Program-made: the position numbers and the translations under genes
Notes under the pieces: model-generated
Told to the model about the DNA's origin: nothing
What the model saw: only the letters and a program-made list of their open reading frames with translations
The model's database searches: none
Shown here: piece after piece, positions 9,202 to 21,200 of the stretch
Layout: each line of letters starts with the position of its first letter
Position numbering within the stretch: the stretch's first letter is position 1
DNA from: Paraspadella gotoi
Taxonomy: Eukaryota; Chaetognatha
Direction: 5' to 3'
NCBI GenBank assembly: GCA_051294375.1
Contig: CM119267.1
Coordinates: forward strand, 1,394,883 to 1,458,882
Length of the DNA stretch: 64,000 bases

Positions 9202-11037
9202 TCAAACTCCATCAGACAAATTGATGACTTCAAGAAATTTGTTATCACGAAAATATTTGAGAACAATTTCTTCTTCTGCTTCGGTGAATTTTCCGTGTGA
9301 ACTGGCGACGTGAATCGCTCTGGAATTAAGGGCGAAAACACGAGATATGGAATCAATCAAATCGATCACTACAATCTACAAATTCTACATGGAACCAACC
9401 AAATTAGTACAATCAATATAAAAATTAACCATTAATTTAATAAGTAAGCTATCTTGCCCCTGACTTTTGACAGGCTGTGGTGGTTCAAGGCCTCCGTCAC
9501 TCAAACAAGATAGTAACATAACAAAACCCAGAAAGAGTATTGTGATTATAACAAAGAAAATATTGTCTTTTTTATATTGTTTTGTTTACAAATGTAACTA
9601 AAGTTTCTCTGTACTCGCTATAAAAATTAATGCCACCTTGTACAATTAGCCAATTCGATTCCATTGGCTTTTCTGATTCATCTCATTTTGTTCGCCATGT
9701 TTAACTCGACAACCTTTCACATTAAGCTTTCAATAAATAATAATAAATTAATCGAAGCAAATGACGAATCTAGTATCAAATCTAATCTAATCTAATCTAA
9801 TCTAATCTAATCTAATCTAATCTAAACACTCACTCGTCGATTTCGACGCATCCCCACAAATTAATCCCTTTGGCCGAGAGATTCCTTTTCGCTCCCATCC
9901 CTAGCTCCAGCAGAGCGACTCCATCGCTGACTTGGAGACCTTGCGCCTCGAGGGCTGCGGCCGTTTGAAAGAGGGCTCGGCCGGAGTGGGTCATGTCCTC
10001 TATAACGAGGCAGGTGTCGCCTGGGAGGGAAAAAAAGAGGGAAGCAGCGGAGGTATTGGAAAAAAAGACTAATTGAAATTTATTACTTTAGTTTAAATTC
10101 ATTTTAGGAATTAATTTGCCATCTTATCTTGTAGTCGGGCATTGCCTAGGTTAAACCCGCCTATAAGTATGACACTTTCAGTTGTGACCCAGTGCCTCAT
10201 TGAGTAAAGCTATCAGATCATGAGCACTAGGTACCGGGTTCAATCCCATCTTGGAGATTTTCGACGCTGGGGTGAGCATTAAGCAGTCCCTGAACTTCGG
10301 ATCCGGCTGCAACACTATGTTACAGGCGGGTTAAGCGCCCCGTCTATCTAAACTGCTAAGCGACCACCGGGCAAGAACTCCGGACCTTTGGGTTGGGAGG
10401 CAAATGACTTGCCTCCAGCACTAATGGCCGCTGATGAACGGTTGGTGGATTTTAGTCCACCATAGTACTTTATTTTTAAGTTTCGTTTAAATATCAAAGC
10501 AGGAAATGTTATGTTCCGTAAGTATTTGCAAATTTTTTATACTTTTTTATATTTTCGACTAACTATATATATATATTTATTATATTATGTTGTTGTGAAG
10601 AAGTTTAAATAATATCAATCTTTGTTGTAATTATATTTTCTCTTCTAGTACCACGCAGATTTTATCCCGTAGGCCTTTGCCTCCTTCATAACCCCACCTT
10701 CTTTGTAGACCCCTTCCACAACCCTCTTCAACCCGTAGGCCTTGGCCTCTTTTCTCCTCAATAACATGGAGACATCGTTGGTGACGGCAAAGGTAGTCGT
10801 CGCAGCCAACGCCGCCATGGGGACGCCAACAACGTGGTCGAAGGAGAGATGGCGCTGTTGAAGGAAAGAGAGGGAAAGGAAGGGAGGGAGGGAGAGAGAG
10901 AGAGAGGGAGGAAGAAAGAGAGAGAGAGAGAGGGAGGAAGAGAGAGAGAGAGAGAGGGAGGGAGGAAGAGAGAGAGGGAGAGAGACGGAGGAAGAAAGAG
11001 AGGGTGGTGGAAGAGTCTCTAATTTCACTTCAATCAA

Positions 11038-11076
<39 letters not shown>

Positions 11077-12851
11077 ATTAATAAATAAATCAATAATAAA
11101 TAAATCAATAATAAATAAATCAATAATAAATAAATCAATAATAAATAAATCAAAAATAAATAAATCAAAAATAAATAAATCAAAAATAAATAAATCAAAA
11201 ATAAATAAATCAAAAAGAAATTAATCAAAAAGAAATAAATCAAAAATAAATAAATCAAAAATAAATAAATCAAACAATTAATCAATCAATAAATAAACCA
11301 ATCAATCAATCATTCTATAAATTAATCAATAAATCAATAAATAAATCAATAAATAAATAAATCAATAAATCAATAATTCAATAAATCAATCAATCTCACC
11401 TTTTCGATTTCTTCTTTAATTATCACCGCCGCTGATTTCAAGAGTCGAGGAAACGAAACTAATTCGTTGAGGTCCAGATAGATTGGGATTTCGACTCCGG
11501 AGTCCAAAGCGAATCGACCGAATTTTAGAACCTGAACACGAGAGATGTTTTAAGGGGATAGTGAAATCGAAAGACAAAAGATATAAAAAAAGAAAAAAAA
11601 AGATTGGTCAAGATTTGAAAAAGATAAAAAATATATATACATGTATATATTTCCTAAGGAAAACGCTAACATCCATCTCCCAGATACATAATTAATATCT
11701 AATAATTAAATTTAATATTTAAATTAAATATTTTAAACTTGTTATTGTTAATTTAAAATTTAGTCTAGTCAAGTATTTTTTTTTATGAATTTTCTCTTTA
11801 ATATGATTTACTGCAATATGCAAATTAGAATATAATATTTTATATACTGATTTTCATATTTATAGATAGTAATTTGCATATTGCAGGAAATCATAATGAG
11901 AAAAATTCAAATAAAAAATACTTGATTCTATATAAAACATGACAATTGTAAAGATCTTAAAGATGAGAAGCCATATTTAAATTTTTAACTTACTATGATC
12001 GTACACTTTTATAAAAATGTATAGTAATTCGTAGTAGTTTTTTTTTAATTGTAAGCCCCAATCGAAACTATATAAAAAAAAACGTGACGACGACGACGAC
12101 GTCACAAAGAAGCTAAACAGATCCAATAACTAGCCAATCGTCTATTGATTCAATGAAGTAAAACAATTTCTTGGCTTACTTTTGCACAATAAATATTATA
12201 TCTCTATATGTATCCCAGTATGTATCCTTATCATAACATAGAATTCTTCAAGGTAGTCTTATCCCTATTGGTAAAAAAAATCATATATAACTTTGATCCC
12301 TCCTCAAAAAATTATCCATTCCCACCCCTCTCTGTTCAGCCTCTTAGATATTATGATTTTTCATTAATGACTTTCTAACAGAAATGATGTGTGATATCTA
12401 TTAGAAAACTAGGACAGATTGTAATCTAACCTTGTGTTGTATAGATGCTCCCTCTATTTCCAGAAGACAATACTGACCTCCCCCTCCCAGAATGAGATAT
12501 TAGATATAATAAGCAATTTAAAAAAAAGTAATAAATTTAATTAAATAATATAGTTAAAATAGTAAAACATTCATAAAATATAAAAATATAAGATAGTGAA
12601 ACAAGTAATTTTGCAAATTTTCATAAATATATTTAAAATGATTACTTTAGGGTTATATGGAATACTTTATCCTCGAAATTATTTGCTTCCGGGCATAAAA
12701 TAAGACAAGTAGCTTCAGATTTTCGAAAATTAGGACCAATAAACGTCAATTACCACTAAATTATACAAAATAGGTAATACTATTTCTATTAGTTGCTCAC
12801 CCCAGCGTCGAATATCCCCAAAATCCATTCTTCCTTCGCATCGGATCCCAT
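9202..12851 (-). CDS. UMPS: Orotate phosphoribosyltransferase, single-domain
   Basis: Five exons on the minus strand: 12801-12851 (ATG at 12851), 11400-11531, 10698-10854, 9834-10020, 9202-9319 (TGA). They total 645 bases, or 214 residues plus stop, with every junction in phase. The enzyme makes OMP from orotate and PRPP in pyrimidine synthesis. Landmarks are LKFGRFALDSG near the N terminus, SFDHVVGVPMAALAA, LLRRKEAKAYGLKRVVEG (flexible catalytic loop with its Lys) and CLVIEDMTHSGRAL (PRPP-binding motif; human UMPS has IEDVVTSGSS). The length matches bacterial and fungal OPRT, not the ~480-residue animal UMPS in which OPRT is fused to OMP decarboxylase. No decarboxylase sequence follows the stop. 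Introns contain a SINE and AT-rich tandem repeats. The symbol is by domain homology only. Confidence 0.88.
9425..9532 (-). repeat. Dispersed repeat family R2, partial copy in an OPRT intron
   Basis: Reverse-strand copy with AAGCTATCTTGCCCCTGACT and GGTTCAAGGCCTCCGTCACTC, matching the 34.2 and 63.5 kb copies. Confidence 0.7.
9778..9826. repeat. (TCTAA)n pentanucleotide array next to a splice donor
   Basis: Nine TCTAA units. On the minus strand the OPRT exon 4 donor gtgagtg is followed directly by (TTAGA)n. Confidence 0.95.
10131..10470 (+). mobile_element. tRNA-derived SINE, copy A (in an OPRT intron)
   Basis: The head holds a tRNA-like region with an A-box-like CTCATTGAGTAAAGC and a B-box-like GGTTCAATCCC, the two internal RNA polymerase III promoter elements. 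The same head (GTAGTCGGGCATT, CCCGCCTATAAG, GTGACCCGGTGG) occurs at 39.94 kb and, reversed, at 50.0 kb. The body from 10250 on includes a 31-base stretch closely matching the 3' end and donor of OPRT exon 1 in the opposite orientation. Confidence 0.75.
10855..11399. repeat. OPRT intron 2 made of simple repeats
   Basis: On the minus strand the exon 2 donor gtgag runs into an (ATTGATTT)/(ATTTATTTTTG)-type array (about 11036-11395), and the intron ends in a CT-rich minisatellite (about 10858-11005) before the acceptor CAG at 10855. Almost no non-repetitive sequence remains. Confidence 0.9.
11769..11925. mobile_element. Inverted-repeat (MITE-like) element, ~157 bp
   Basis: Left arm TCAAGTATTTTT to GCAATATGCAAATTA (11769-11827) is mirrored by TAATTTGCATATTGCAG to AAAAATACTTGA (11870-11925), with a short AT-rich loop. 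The transcript could fold into a long hairpin. It lies in OPRT intron 1. Confidence 0.75.
12540..12650 (+). repeat. Dispersed repeat family R3, copy 1
   Basis: AGTAAAACATTCATAAAATA and GATAGTGAAACAAGTAATTT reappear in reverse orientation near 51.85-51.95 kb. Family type unknown. Confidence 0.6.
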
Positions 12852-13003
12852 TTTTTTATTTTTACGAAAATCAAAATCGAAAAAAAAACAAAAGAAAACT
12901 AACTTAAAAATTTTGAGTTCAAACTTCAAAACAAAAAAACTAAGAAAGCAGACGAATACCAGACTGTTGACAGATGTGTCTGTGCGTGTGGTGTGTGTGT
13001 GTG

Positions 13004-13004
<1 letters not shown>

Positions 13005-13039
<35 letters not shown>

Positions 13040-13041
13040 AG

Positions 13042-13087
<46 letters not shown>

Positions 13088-13164
13088 TTAACGCGTGTTT
13101 CTAGCCAAAAGTCTCGCCGGCTTAAATGAGAAGAGATCTCGATCAGTATCTCTCTTCTCTCTCT

Positions 13165-13199
<35 letters not shown>

Positions 13200-13250
13200 C
13201 TCTCTTCTCCTCTTTCTTCTCTCTCTCTCTCTCATTCTCTCACTCACTCA
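13005..13250. repeat. (GA)n then (CT)n microsatellite pair
   Basis: A GA tract (13010-13085) and a CT tract (13145-13245) flank about 60 unique bases and could pair as a hairpin. No gene is supported between 12.9 and 13.8 kb. Confidence 0.85.
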
Positions 13251-13825
13251 TCACTCTGCTTCACTCTGTCTAACGAAATGTTAAACCTGTTTTTGAGTTT
13301 TCTCGCCAAAGTCACTTCGTTCTTTCTTTTCCCGATCCCTCACTCACATATAAAGTTTTAAAATTGATATAAGCTATAATATATATTATTAATCTACGTA
13401 TAGCAAAACGTTTTCTTGCCAGATGTAAACGTGGGAAACGCCTTGAAAAACTAACGGAATTCTACTGTGAAAGACAGAAACAAATTAACAGAAATTTTGA
13501 GAGTAAAAGTCAGTGAAAGAAGAGTGATAGTGAAAAAAGAGTGAACGGCAGAAACTGTGAGATTTCTGATGATGATTAGTGGAAATATCATCGAAACGCG
13601 GGGAGAATAGGAATAACGTATTGAGTGAGATAGAGAATGAGAGAGGGAAAGAGAGAGGGAGAGAGAGAGGGAGAGAGAGAGGAAGAGTGAGAGAAGGAGA
13701 GTTTGTGAATTTAAGAGAGAAAGAAATTATGGGATTTACGTTTTTCTTTTATTAATTCAATTATCTTAAAATTTCTCGTTTATTCATACAGCAATATAAT
13801 AAAACTGTCGAAGGATGTCATGTAA

Positions 13826-14146
13826 CTAGAAAATAGTGATAACATTGTGATAGTTAACTGTTATTAATCTCAATTTGATTGTTCTCAAAGCGGAATATTT
13901 AAAGGAATTCACTCCGATGTAGTTTATTGAATTTTGATGACAAGAGATTTTAGTGAGAAAATCACGAAGAAAGTCATTTTCCAATTTTTCGATCCCGAGA
14001 TTGTAAAAACTGATCTCAAAAGTAGATTTATTATTAAATATTTGGAAGAAATCCTTAAGCAAAACGTTTTTGTTTCTCCAATAAACTATTGCCTTGGACA
14101 ATGGACATGATGTCTCTCGTGAGAATTGTACATCCAGGTTTGGGCG
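13826..14146 (-). CDS. Candidate terminal exon, unknown protein
   Basis: On the minus strand a (CT)n tract (14154-14236) ends in ccatacag, and the frame from 14146 is open for about 106 codons to TAG at 13826. It includes SKAIVYWRNKNVLLKDFFQI and LENDFLRDFLTKISCHQN. I recognise no family and found no upstream exon, so this may be chance. The acceptor resembles those of the well-supported genes, which is the main argument for it. Confidence 0.22.
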   Translation of the reverse strand, partial: RPNLDVQFSRETSCPLSKAIVYWRNKNVLLKDFFQIFNNKSTFEISFYNLGIEKLENDFLRDFLTKISCHQNSINYIGVNSFKYSALRTIKLRLITVNYHNVITIF

Positions 14147-14148
14147 AC

Positions 14149-14153
<5 letters not shown>

Positions 14154-14236
<83 letters not shown>
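14154..14236. repeat. (GA)n microsatellite
   Basis: About 41 GA dinucleotides with an acceptor-like CAG on the minus strand immediately downstream. Confidence 0.95.
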
Positions 14237-14240
<4 letters not shown>

Positions 14241-14399
14241 TGGTAAGCGGTCAAAAGTAAGGTCACTTATGATCAAGGATGCGTGTTGTGGTTGTTGTTG
14301 TTCCACCTTACCCGTTTTCGTTCATTTTGACGTCGCCTCATTATAGTATGATATACTTTTTATTTATATAGGCCAACGGAGTTAAATGCAATAACAGTT

Positions 14400-14595
14400 A
14401 ATGATTTGGATTAGTGATTAAATCAGGGATTAAGGATTAAGATTAAGGATTAAGATTAAGATTAAAATTAAGATTAAGGATTAAGATTAGGTGATAATGT
14501 TAGTGATGTTAAAGATAAGAGTTTAGCATTGAGGTTAAGTTTAAAATTTAGCAAAAGATTAGGGTAAGGTTAAATATAAGGCGAGGGATTAAGAG
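14400..14595. repeat. GGATTAA/GATTAA telomere-like degenerate array
   Basis: Repeated ggattaagattaag units merge into gttaggg-like ones. Together with 1-130, 6190-6240, 32880-32965 and 34060-34140 this is one of several TTAGGG-related decayed tracts. Confidence 0.6.
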
Positions 14596-14729
14596 GCGCT
14601 ATGGGAAAATATTGCCAACTTTACCTCTTCTCATCAGATTTCAAAATCGCATCTTCTTTCGCCTCCTAACATTTTTCATCCCAACAGAAATTCTTTTGCA
14701 ACGTCATCGTATTGCAAATTGTCGTCGTC

Positions 14730-14940
14730 GTCGNNNNNNNNNNCGTCGTCGTCATTATCTCCGATGTTAACGTGGTTATCCTCTTTGTTATCGTTCTCAT
14801 GTTCGCCTTCGTCGCCGTCGTCGTCGTCTTCATTTTCGTCGGCGTCTTCGTCATCATCGTCGTCGTCGTCCTAATCGTCTTCGTTTTCGTCTTTGTCGTC
14901 GTCGTCTTTGTCGTCGTCGTCGTCGTCGTCGTCGTTTTAG
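14730..14940. repeat. (GTC)n cluster with a 10-N gap
   Basis: Interrupted GTC/TTC triplets, with an estimated gap at 14734-14743. Frames reading poly-Val (+) or poly-Thr (-) are open; the poly-Asp frame on the minus strand has a stop. No clear exon borders. Confidence 0.6.
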
Positions 14941-15376
14941 ATCGAATTCGCAATAAAATCTTTGAAGCGAAAAGAAAAAAATTGAATCGAATGTTGAAGA
15001 AAGAATTTTAAGCTGAAAAAGGAGAGAGGCGAAATCCGAATGGAAGCCACGAACTACAGACGACCACATCAATGACCACAGACAACCACATCAATGACCA
15101 CAGACTATCACAGTGATTGTGAGACCTAAAAAGAAAATTCTCAAGACGAAGAAATATTTCTCTAGTTTTTGTGAATCGAATATTCGATGATTGTTACACT
15201 GTGAGACTGTGAGACTGTGAGACAGCGAGACAATGAGACAGAGGGGAACTAAAAAAAAACTGTGAATTTGAAAAATTCTGTGGTTTTGTGAGAAAGATCA
15301 GGAATTCGTGTCACTTAAATTCTTTTCTTCTCAGCTGCAGTTTCCAAAAAAATGCAAATGTTGTCTCATTAAAGAC

Positions 15377-15377
<1 letters not shown>

Positions 15378-15468
<91 letters not shown>

Positions 15469-15472
15469 TTTC
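15378..15472. repeat. (TTTC)n microsatellite
   Basis: Perfect CTTT tetranucleotide array of about 23 units. A similar one lies at 28175-28275. Confidence 0.95.
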
Positions 15473-15624
15473 CTTTTTTCTTTATATTTTCTCTTTGTCT
15501 CTGTGAATGTCTGTTTTTGTTCTAAAAAAATGTTTTATGCAAATTTTTTTTTCGCCACTAATTTTACTTTTAACACGAATTTTCTATTTTTGTCTCTTTT
15601 CTCAGATGTTGTCTCTGCATTCCT

Positions 15625-15659
<35 letters not shown>

Positions 15660-15684
15660 NNNNNNNNNNNNNNNNNNNNNNNNN
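15660..15684. other. Assembly gap (25 N)
   Basis: Run of N inside a CT microsatellite at the left edge of the duplicated block. Confidence 0.95.
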
Positions 15685-15859
15685 CCTACTCTTCTCTCTC
15701 TCTCCTCTCTCTCTCTCTGCTCTCTCTCTCTCTCCGCTCCTCTCTGTTCTCTCTCTCTCTCTGTCTCGTATAGTTAGAGAGAGAACAAAATACAATTGAA
15801 TTGATGCTGTCTGCCTCTTTTGAAGATTTGACGTTTTATTTCTCTGACAGAGCGACGGA

Positions 15860-16850
15860 TGGAGAAAAAATAGGAAAAAGAAGGGGAGAAGGCGGAAAGA
15901 AAGAGATGCAGGAAAGAGAAGGAGGAAAGGGAGGAGGAAAGATGGGAAGAAAGAAGGTGAAAAGATATGAGGAAAGAGAGGAAGGAGGGAAAGGGTGGAG
16001 AAAAGAGGGGGAGGAAAGAGAAATGAGGAAAGAGTAGGAGGAAAGGAAGGAGGAAAGCTTGGAGAAAGGGTAAGAGGGAAAAGGAGAGGAGAAAGAGAGG
16101 TAGGAAAGGGAGGAGGAAAAGAGAGGAGAAAAAAAAAGAGGAGAAAAGGGAAGAAAAGCAGCGGGAAGAAAGAGAGGAGGAAAGAGAGGAGGACTATGAG
16201 GGAAGAAAGACCGAGAGGAAACGAGGGGGTAAGGAAAGGGGAGAGGAAAGAGAGAAGGAAAAGAGAGGAGGAAAGATGGGGAAGAAAAGAGAGAGAATGA
16301 AGGAGGAGGAAGGAGGAGGAAAAAGGGAGGTGGGTAGGAAAGAGAGGAGGAAAGAAGAGAGGAAAGATGAGAAGAAAGAGAGAGGAGAGGATCGGAGGGC
16401 AAAGAGCAGGAGGAAAGAGAGGCGGAAAGGGAGGAGGAAAGAGGGGGAAGAAGATAGTAGGAAACAGAGGACGTAAAGAGAGCAAGAAAAAGAAGGAGGA
16501 AAAGAGGAGAAAGACGGAGAAAGAGGATAAGAAAGGAGGAGGAATAGAGAGGGGAGAAGAAGGAAGAAGGCATAAGAGAGGAGGAAAAAGAGGAAGAAAG
16601 TGAGGAGGAAAGATGAGGAGGAAAAGAGAGGAAGAAAGAGAGAGGAAAAAGAGAAGAAGTGAGAGAGGGAAAGAGGGAGGAAAAAGAGGAAGAAGGGAGA
16701 GGAAAGGGCGAGGAGGAAAGGAGAGAAGAGAGGAGAATGAGGGAAGAACAATAGAAGGATAAGAGAGAGGATGCAAGTAGAGGAGGGAAAGAGAGAAGGA
16801 AAGAGAAGGAAGAAAGGGAGAGGAAAGAGAGGAGGAAAGATAGACAGATT
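15860..16850. repeat. GGAAAGAGAGGA-type purine minisatellite, about 1 kb
   Basis: Units of roughly 12 bases (GGAGGAAAGAGA variants) fill this stretch. A 413-codon open frame on the minus strand is poly-Leu/Ser/Pro shadow and not a gene. Confidence 0.9.
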
Positions 16851-19800
16851 TCGTTATTCAGCTAAATTATAATAAACATAAAGTTCATCCAGTTTGATTT
16901 CATTGATCTTAATTGGATGACGATAAGCATAACTTAAAGTGAACGATGTCATTTTCTGCCAAAATTGTTTGTTCTGCATTTTTTTCTGGTTTCATTCGCT
17001 AAACTCAGTTTTGGTTTGTAAATTAAAAACTCTGCGAAACTTATAAGAAACTAAAATCGTAAACATTTCACTTAGTACAGAAATTGCAAAACACAAACGA
17101 AAGACAAAGACCCAAAAAGAAAAAAAAGAAGAAAAGAAAAAGAAAAAGAAAGAAAAAAAAAAGAAAAAAAGAAATAAAGAAAAAGAAATAAAATAAAGTA
17201 AAAAAGAAAGAATAAAGAAACCCACAATTGTGGCCTTTCGAGAATTTTTTGGCGGGGAAATCCAGATTTTAGAAGGAGAATAATTTATATAATAAATCCT
17301 TTGTACTTCTTGACGTGAGAGAAATTTTGGTTGACCGATGGGAAATGAGACGAGAGAGAGAGTTAGGAGAGGAGAGATGATGAGAGAGAGAAGACGAGAG
17401 AGAGAGGAGACGAAGAGATGAGAGAGAGAGAGACTGAGAAAGTCGGTTACAAAAACTCAAATCGGACAAACGCGGACAATAAATTTTTCTTTCGCCGATC
17501 GGAAGTCGAGTCTAGCACTTCCCGATCTTGCAAATGAGATTTAATTGATGGATTATTTAAAGCGAGGTGTTCGAGTTTTTCGTGGGAGATTTCGGCCGGG
17601 GGGGCTGAGGAGTTGAAGGAGATGAGGAGTGGTGAGATGATAAGATGAAAGAGTTGAGGAGATGCAGGAGTTAGGGGATGAATTGAAGGTAAAATAAAAA
17701 TGAAACTTACAAATATTAAAGATTAAATTGTGAAAAAGCTGAGATAAGGAGTGAACACAATATTTCTTTTCTCTATTTAATCTTATTTTATTCTTTTCTT
17801 AAAAAATGATCATTATTATTATATTCATTTATATATAAATTATATATAATATACTATATTATATAGTATATCTCTCTCTCTCACTCTCTCTCATCTCTCT
17901 CTCTCTTCTCTTCTCTCCATTCTCTCCTTCCCTATCTCTTTACTATCTCCCCCCCCTCCGCTCTTCGCGTCGATTGAGTCTTAAATGTTGATATTATCAT
18001 TTCTCTGTTACGGGATCCACGCTGTCACCGTGCAACACTTTCAGGTGATTAACTCCTTTCAGTGATCTAATCACGATTCCGAAGTTTTTCTCATATTTTC
18101 TCTCGTTTTTTTTTTCTTTGTTAATTAATATATTTATAGTATTATTTAGCGAATTAATAATAATTTATAATTTATAATAATATAAGATAATAAACATAAG
18201 TCTCTTAGGGTTTTTTTTTCCGATTGATGAATAAGTTTATGCTTTAAATACGAACATATATTATATAAAAGGATTACTCATTTTATATTTGACGAACGAG
18301 TTCACGTTTTCATTGCTTGGGATTTTTCCTTTTGTTTTGATTGCTTGGGATGACCCTAGATTTCTCAGGATGCCAACGCATTGCTTCCCCGCCCTTTGAT
18401 TGACGATCCGCGCTTGAATTTAAACCGAAAGAACGACACCTCACCGAGTGAACTCACCAAACTCACTTTTTCGTCCCTTCTGCCCTTACTTCCGAACCTC
18501 ATTCGCTCGATACTCACACCGCGAATCATAGTACAGAGGAGGGAGGGAAAGAGGCGAGGAGGAGGGGAGGAGAAAGAATGTGGAGGAGGAGGCTGATGAG
18601 GAGGAGAGACGGAGGAGGAGGGCAGGAAGAGGAGGAGGTTGAGAAAGAGGAATGAAGAGGAGGCGAGTAAAGACGGATGAATGACGATTTTGATAAAACG
18701 GAAGGGATTATTCTTTTGATGTTTTCTCACCTAAATTTTTTCCTTTTTTCCTTTCCTTTTCTTTTTTTAAAAGATATGTAAGAGCTTGGGATTGTCGGTC
18801 GGTCGGGGTCTCAATGGCCTGTCTCGTTTAGGTTTTGTTTTCATACGACTACCTAGAATCATTACTAAATCGTTTTTAATTTTTTATATTTACATTTACT
18901 AGTGATTTGATACGAGATTCGTCTCGCTTGTACAGTCACGTGCATCAACGCGCGCGATTCGATTTTGTGAGAAGAATGTGAACACTACACACCGTTTGAA
19001 AGTGGAACAGGTTGAACAGTTAACAGTGAACGCTGTGAAAGTGAAAACTGGCGCAACACCGATTTTTTTATAATCGTTTCTTTCAAATTTTCTTTTTTTT
19101 TTCTCTCTTGGATTTTAATATTTTATTCCGTCCTTTTTCGTTTTTTTAAATTAATTTAGACCTCAAATGGTAAATGATTTAAATTTCAAATGTTTACGAA
19201 ATTAATATAAAAACACAAGTTTGATAGCAACAATGTTCGGATCTGCCGACGGATCATTATCGGTAATTAATAAATTGCATTAATAATTAATCATTAATAT
19301 TTAATTTTCAAGTTAATTAATTATAATTAATTCAAGTAATTAATTAATTAAATTAATTAAATAATTATTTTATTTAAGTTAATTATTTAACTTAATTAGG
19401 CAATATTTAATTAATTAATTTGAATATAATATTTGTTTGATTGATTAATTTACTGATTAATTAATTTATTGATTAATTAACCTGATTTAATTTATTTGAT
19501 TAATTAATACATCTTGCATTTAACATATAAAATAAAATAAAATAAAGTCATACCATTAGTTTTAATAGGTTTCTTTGTTTTTTCATTTAAACTCATTTCG
19601 CACCTCAAGATTCCCATCGAACTTATTTCCAGTTAATTCACACACTTTTCTTACCCAAATATAGAATTTTAGTCCAATTCGCGCCCATTCCACTCATGAG
19701 TAATTCGGTTTTTCAAATAGATGAATATATTTTTTTTTGTTTTTTTCCATTTCAAACTCATTTCCATCTAGACAAGAATTTCATCAAAACTTCATATCCG

Positions 19801-20467
19801 CTTCAATCACACAACGTTCCCTACCCAGTACCCACACACAAATTTCATTCCAATCCATCATGCCAATCACGAGTATTGGTATTTTTTATCTAAGGTGGGA
19901 CGGACGGTGACGGACGAACAGGACCAGACGGATGGACAGACGACGAACGGACAGACAGACAGACAGCGGGACAGACTGGACAGAGGAATCGTTTTTTTTA
20001 CATAATTTATCATATTTCGATATTCTGACATGCATATAAGTTGAATGCCTGTCAAGATTGAGCAAGTATTCTTCCTTCGAATCGCCTTCCCCGGGGCGCT
20101 TGCTAGGGCGCTCCGCGGGTGCTCCGCGGGGCGGGCCTCCGGGCAAGCAAAGTCCTTTACTGCCTGGGGGCGGCCCCTGAGCCTCTTTTTTTTGGGCCCA
20201 AGGGGCCCTCCAGGGGGATATCCCCCAGGGGCTAGAAAAACCTTCTTCCCCTGGGGGCCACCCCCAGGGGGATGAATTTGCCTTGCCCTGGAACGGCTCT
20301 CTCTCGCCTCCTATTCTTCTTTCTCTCTCCTCTTTCTCTCTCTCTCTCTCCCTCTCTTTTTTCCTCTTTATTCTATATCTCTTTTCTGTTTTTCATCTTT
20401 ATTAATAAAAATTAAAATTAAAAATTAAAAATTTTAAAATAAAATGAAATCATTATTACACTTCATT

Positions 20468-20692
20468 ATAGGGAAGCCAGGTTCACTGGGATTTTGATAA
20501 ATAAGGGACTTGTGTGAGAGAGTTCTTGATTGAAAGCTTGCTAGAAACCGCTATTGTTATTATCTTGGTACGTGTGTGATGGAGGCCTTAAACCCCCAAA
20601 GCCTGTCCAAAGTCAGAGGGACAAGATTAGGCTTATTTATTATAATGAATGGATAATTTTTATTTATTGGTTGTACCAATTTTCATATAAAA
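20468..20692 (+). repeat. Dispersed repeat family R2, near full-length copy
   Basis: Begins GGGAAGCCAGGTTCACTGGG, passes TTGATTGAAAGCTTGCTAG and GTGATGGAGGCCTTAAACC, and ends TTGGTTGTACCAATTTTCAT. Confidence 0.75.
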
Positions 20693-20794
20693 ATACAAAT
20701 TAATATCTTTCACTTCATAATCAATCACTGAACCAATAGGGCTCTGCGCCAATACTAATATGCATAATTCTCGCGCTCAACTTGCATTATTAGT

Positions 20795-21200
20795 TCAAAT
20801 GACATAATTTGGTTTCAACTGACATTAATTTGGGACAACTGATATAATTTGAGCGTCAACTTTTAGATTTTTGTAAAAACTTTCATAATTTGGTTAAATT
20901 TTATTTAATTTGGTCCAACTTTCATAATTTTGTGTCACTTTAACATTTTTGGTCAACTGGGATAATTTGGTAATTTTGTTATTAATTTAGTCAACTTGCA
21001 TTAATTCGGTAACCTTCATAATTGGATAAACTTCATAATTTTTGTCAAATTGACATACATTGCGTCAACTGATATAATTTGATCACTTTTAGAATTTTGG
21101 TAAACTTTCCTATATTTGGTAAAATTCATAATTTGGTTCCAACTTGTCATAATTTGGTCAACTTGCATTAATTTGGTCAACTTACCTCAATTTGTGTCAA
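20795..21200. repeat. ~18-bp tandem array (ATAATTTGGTCAACTT type)
   Basis: About twenty diverged copies of a unit reading roughly CATAATTTGGTCAACTTG inside the nested insertion. Confidence 0.75.

Noticed and set aside
15535-16776. 413-codon open frame on the minus strand
   Set aside because: Composed of Leu/Ser/Pro/Phe from a purine minisatellite complement and it crosses an N gap; no unique protein sequence.
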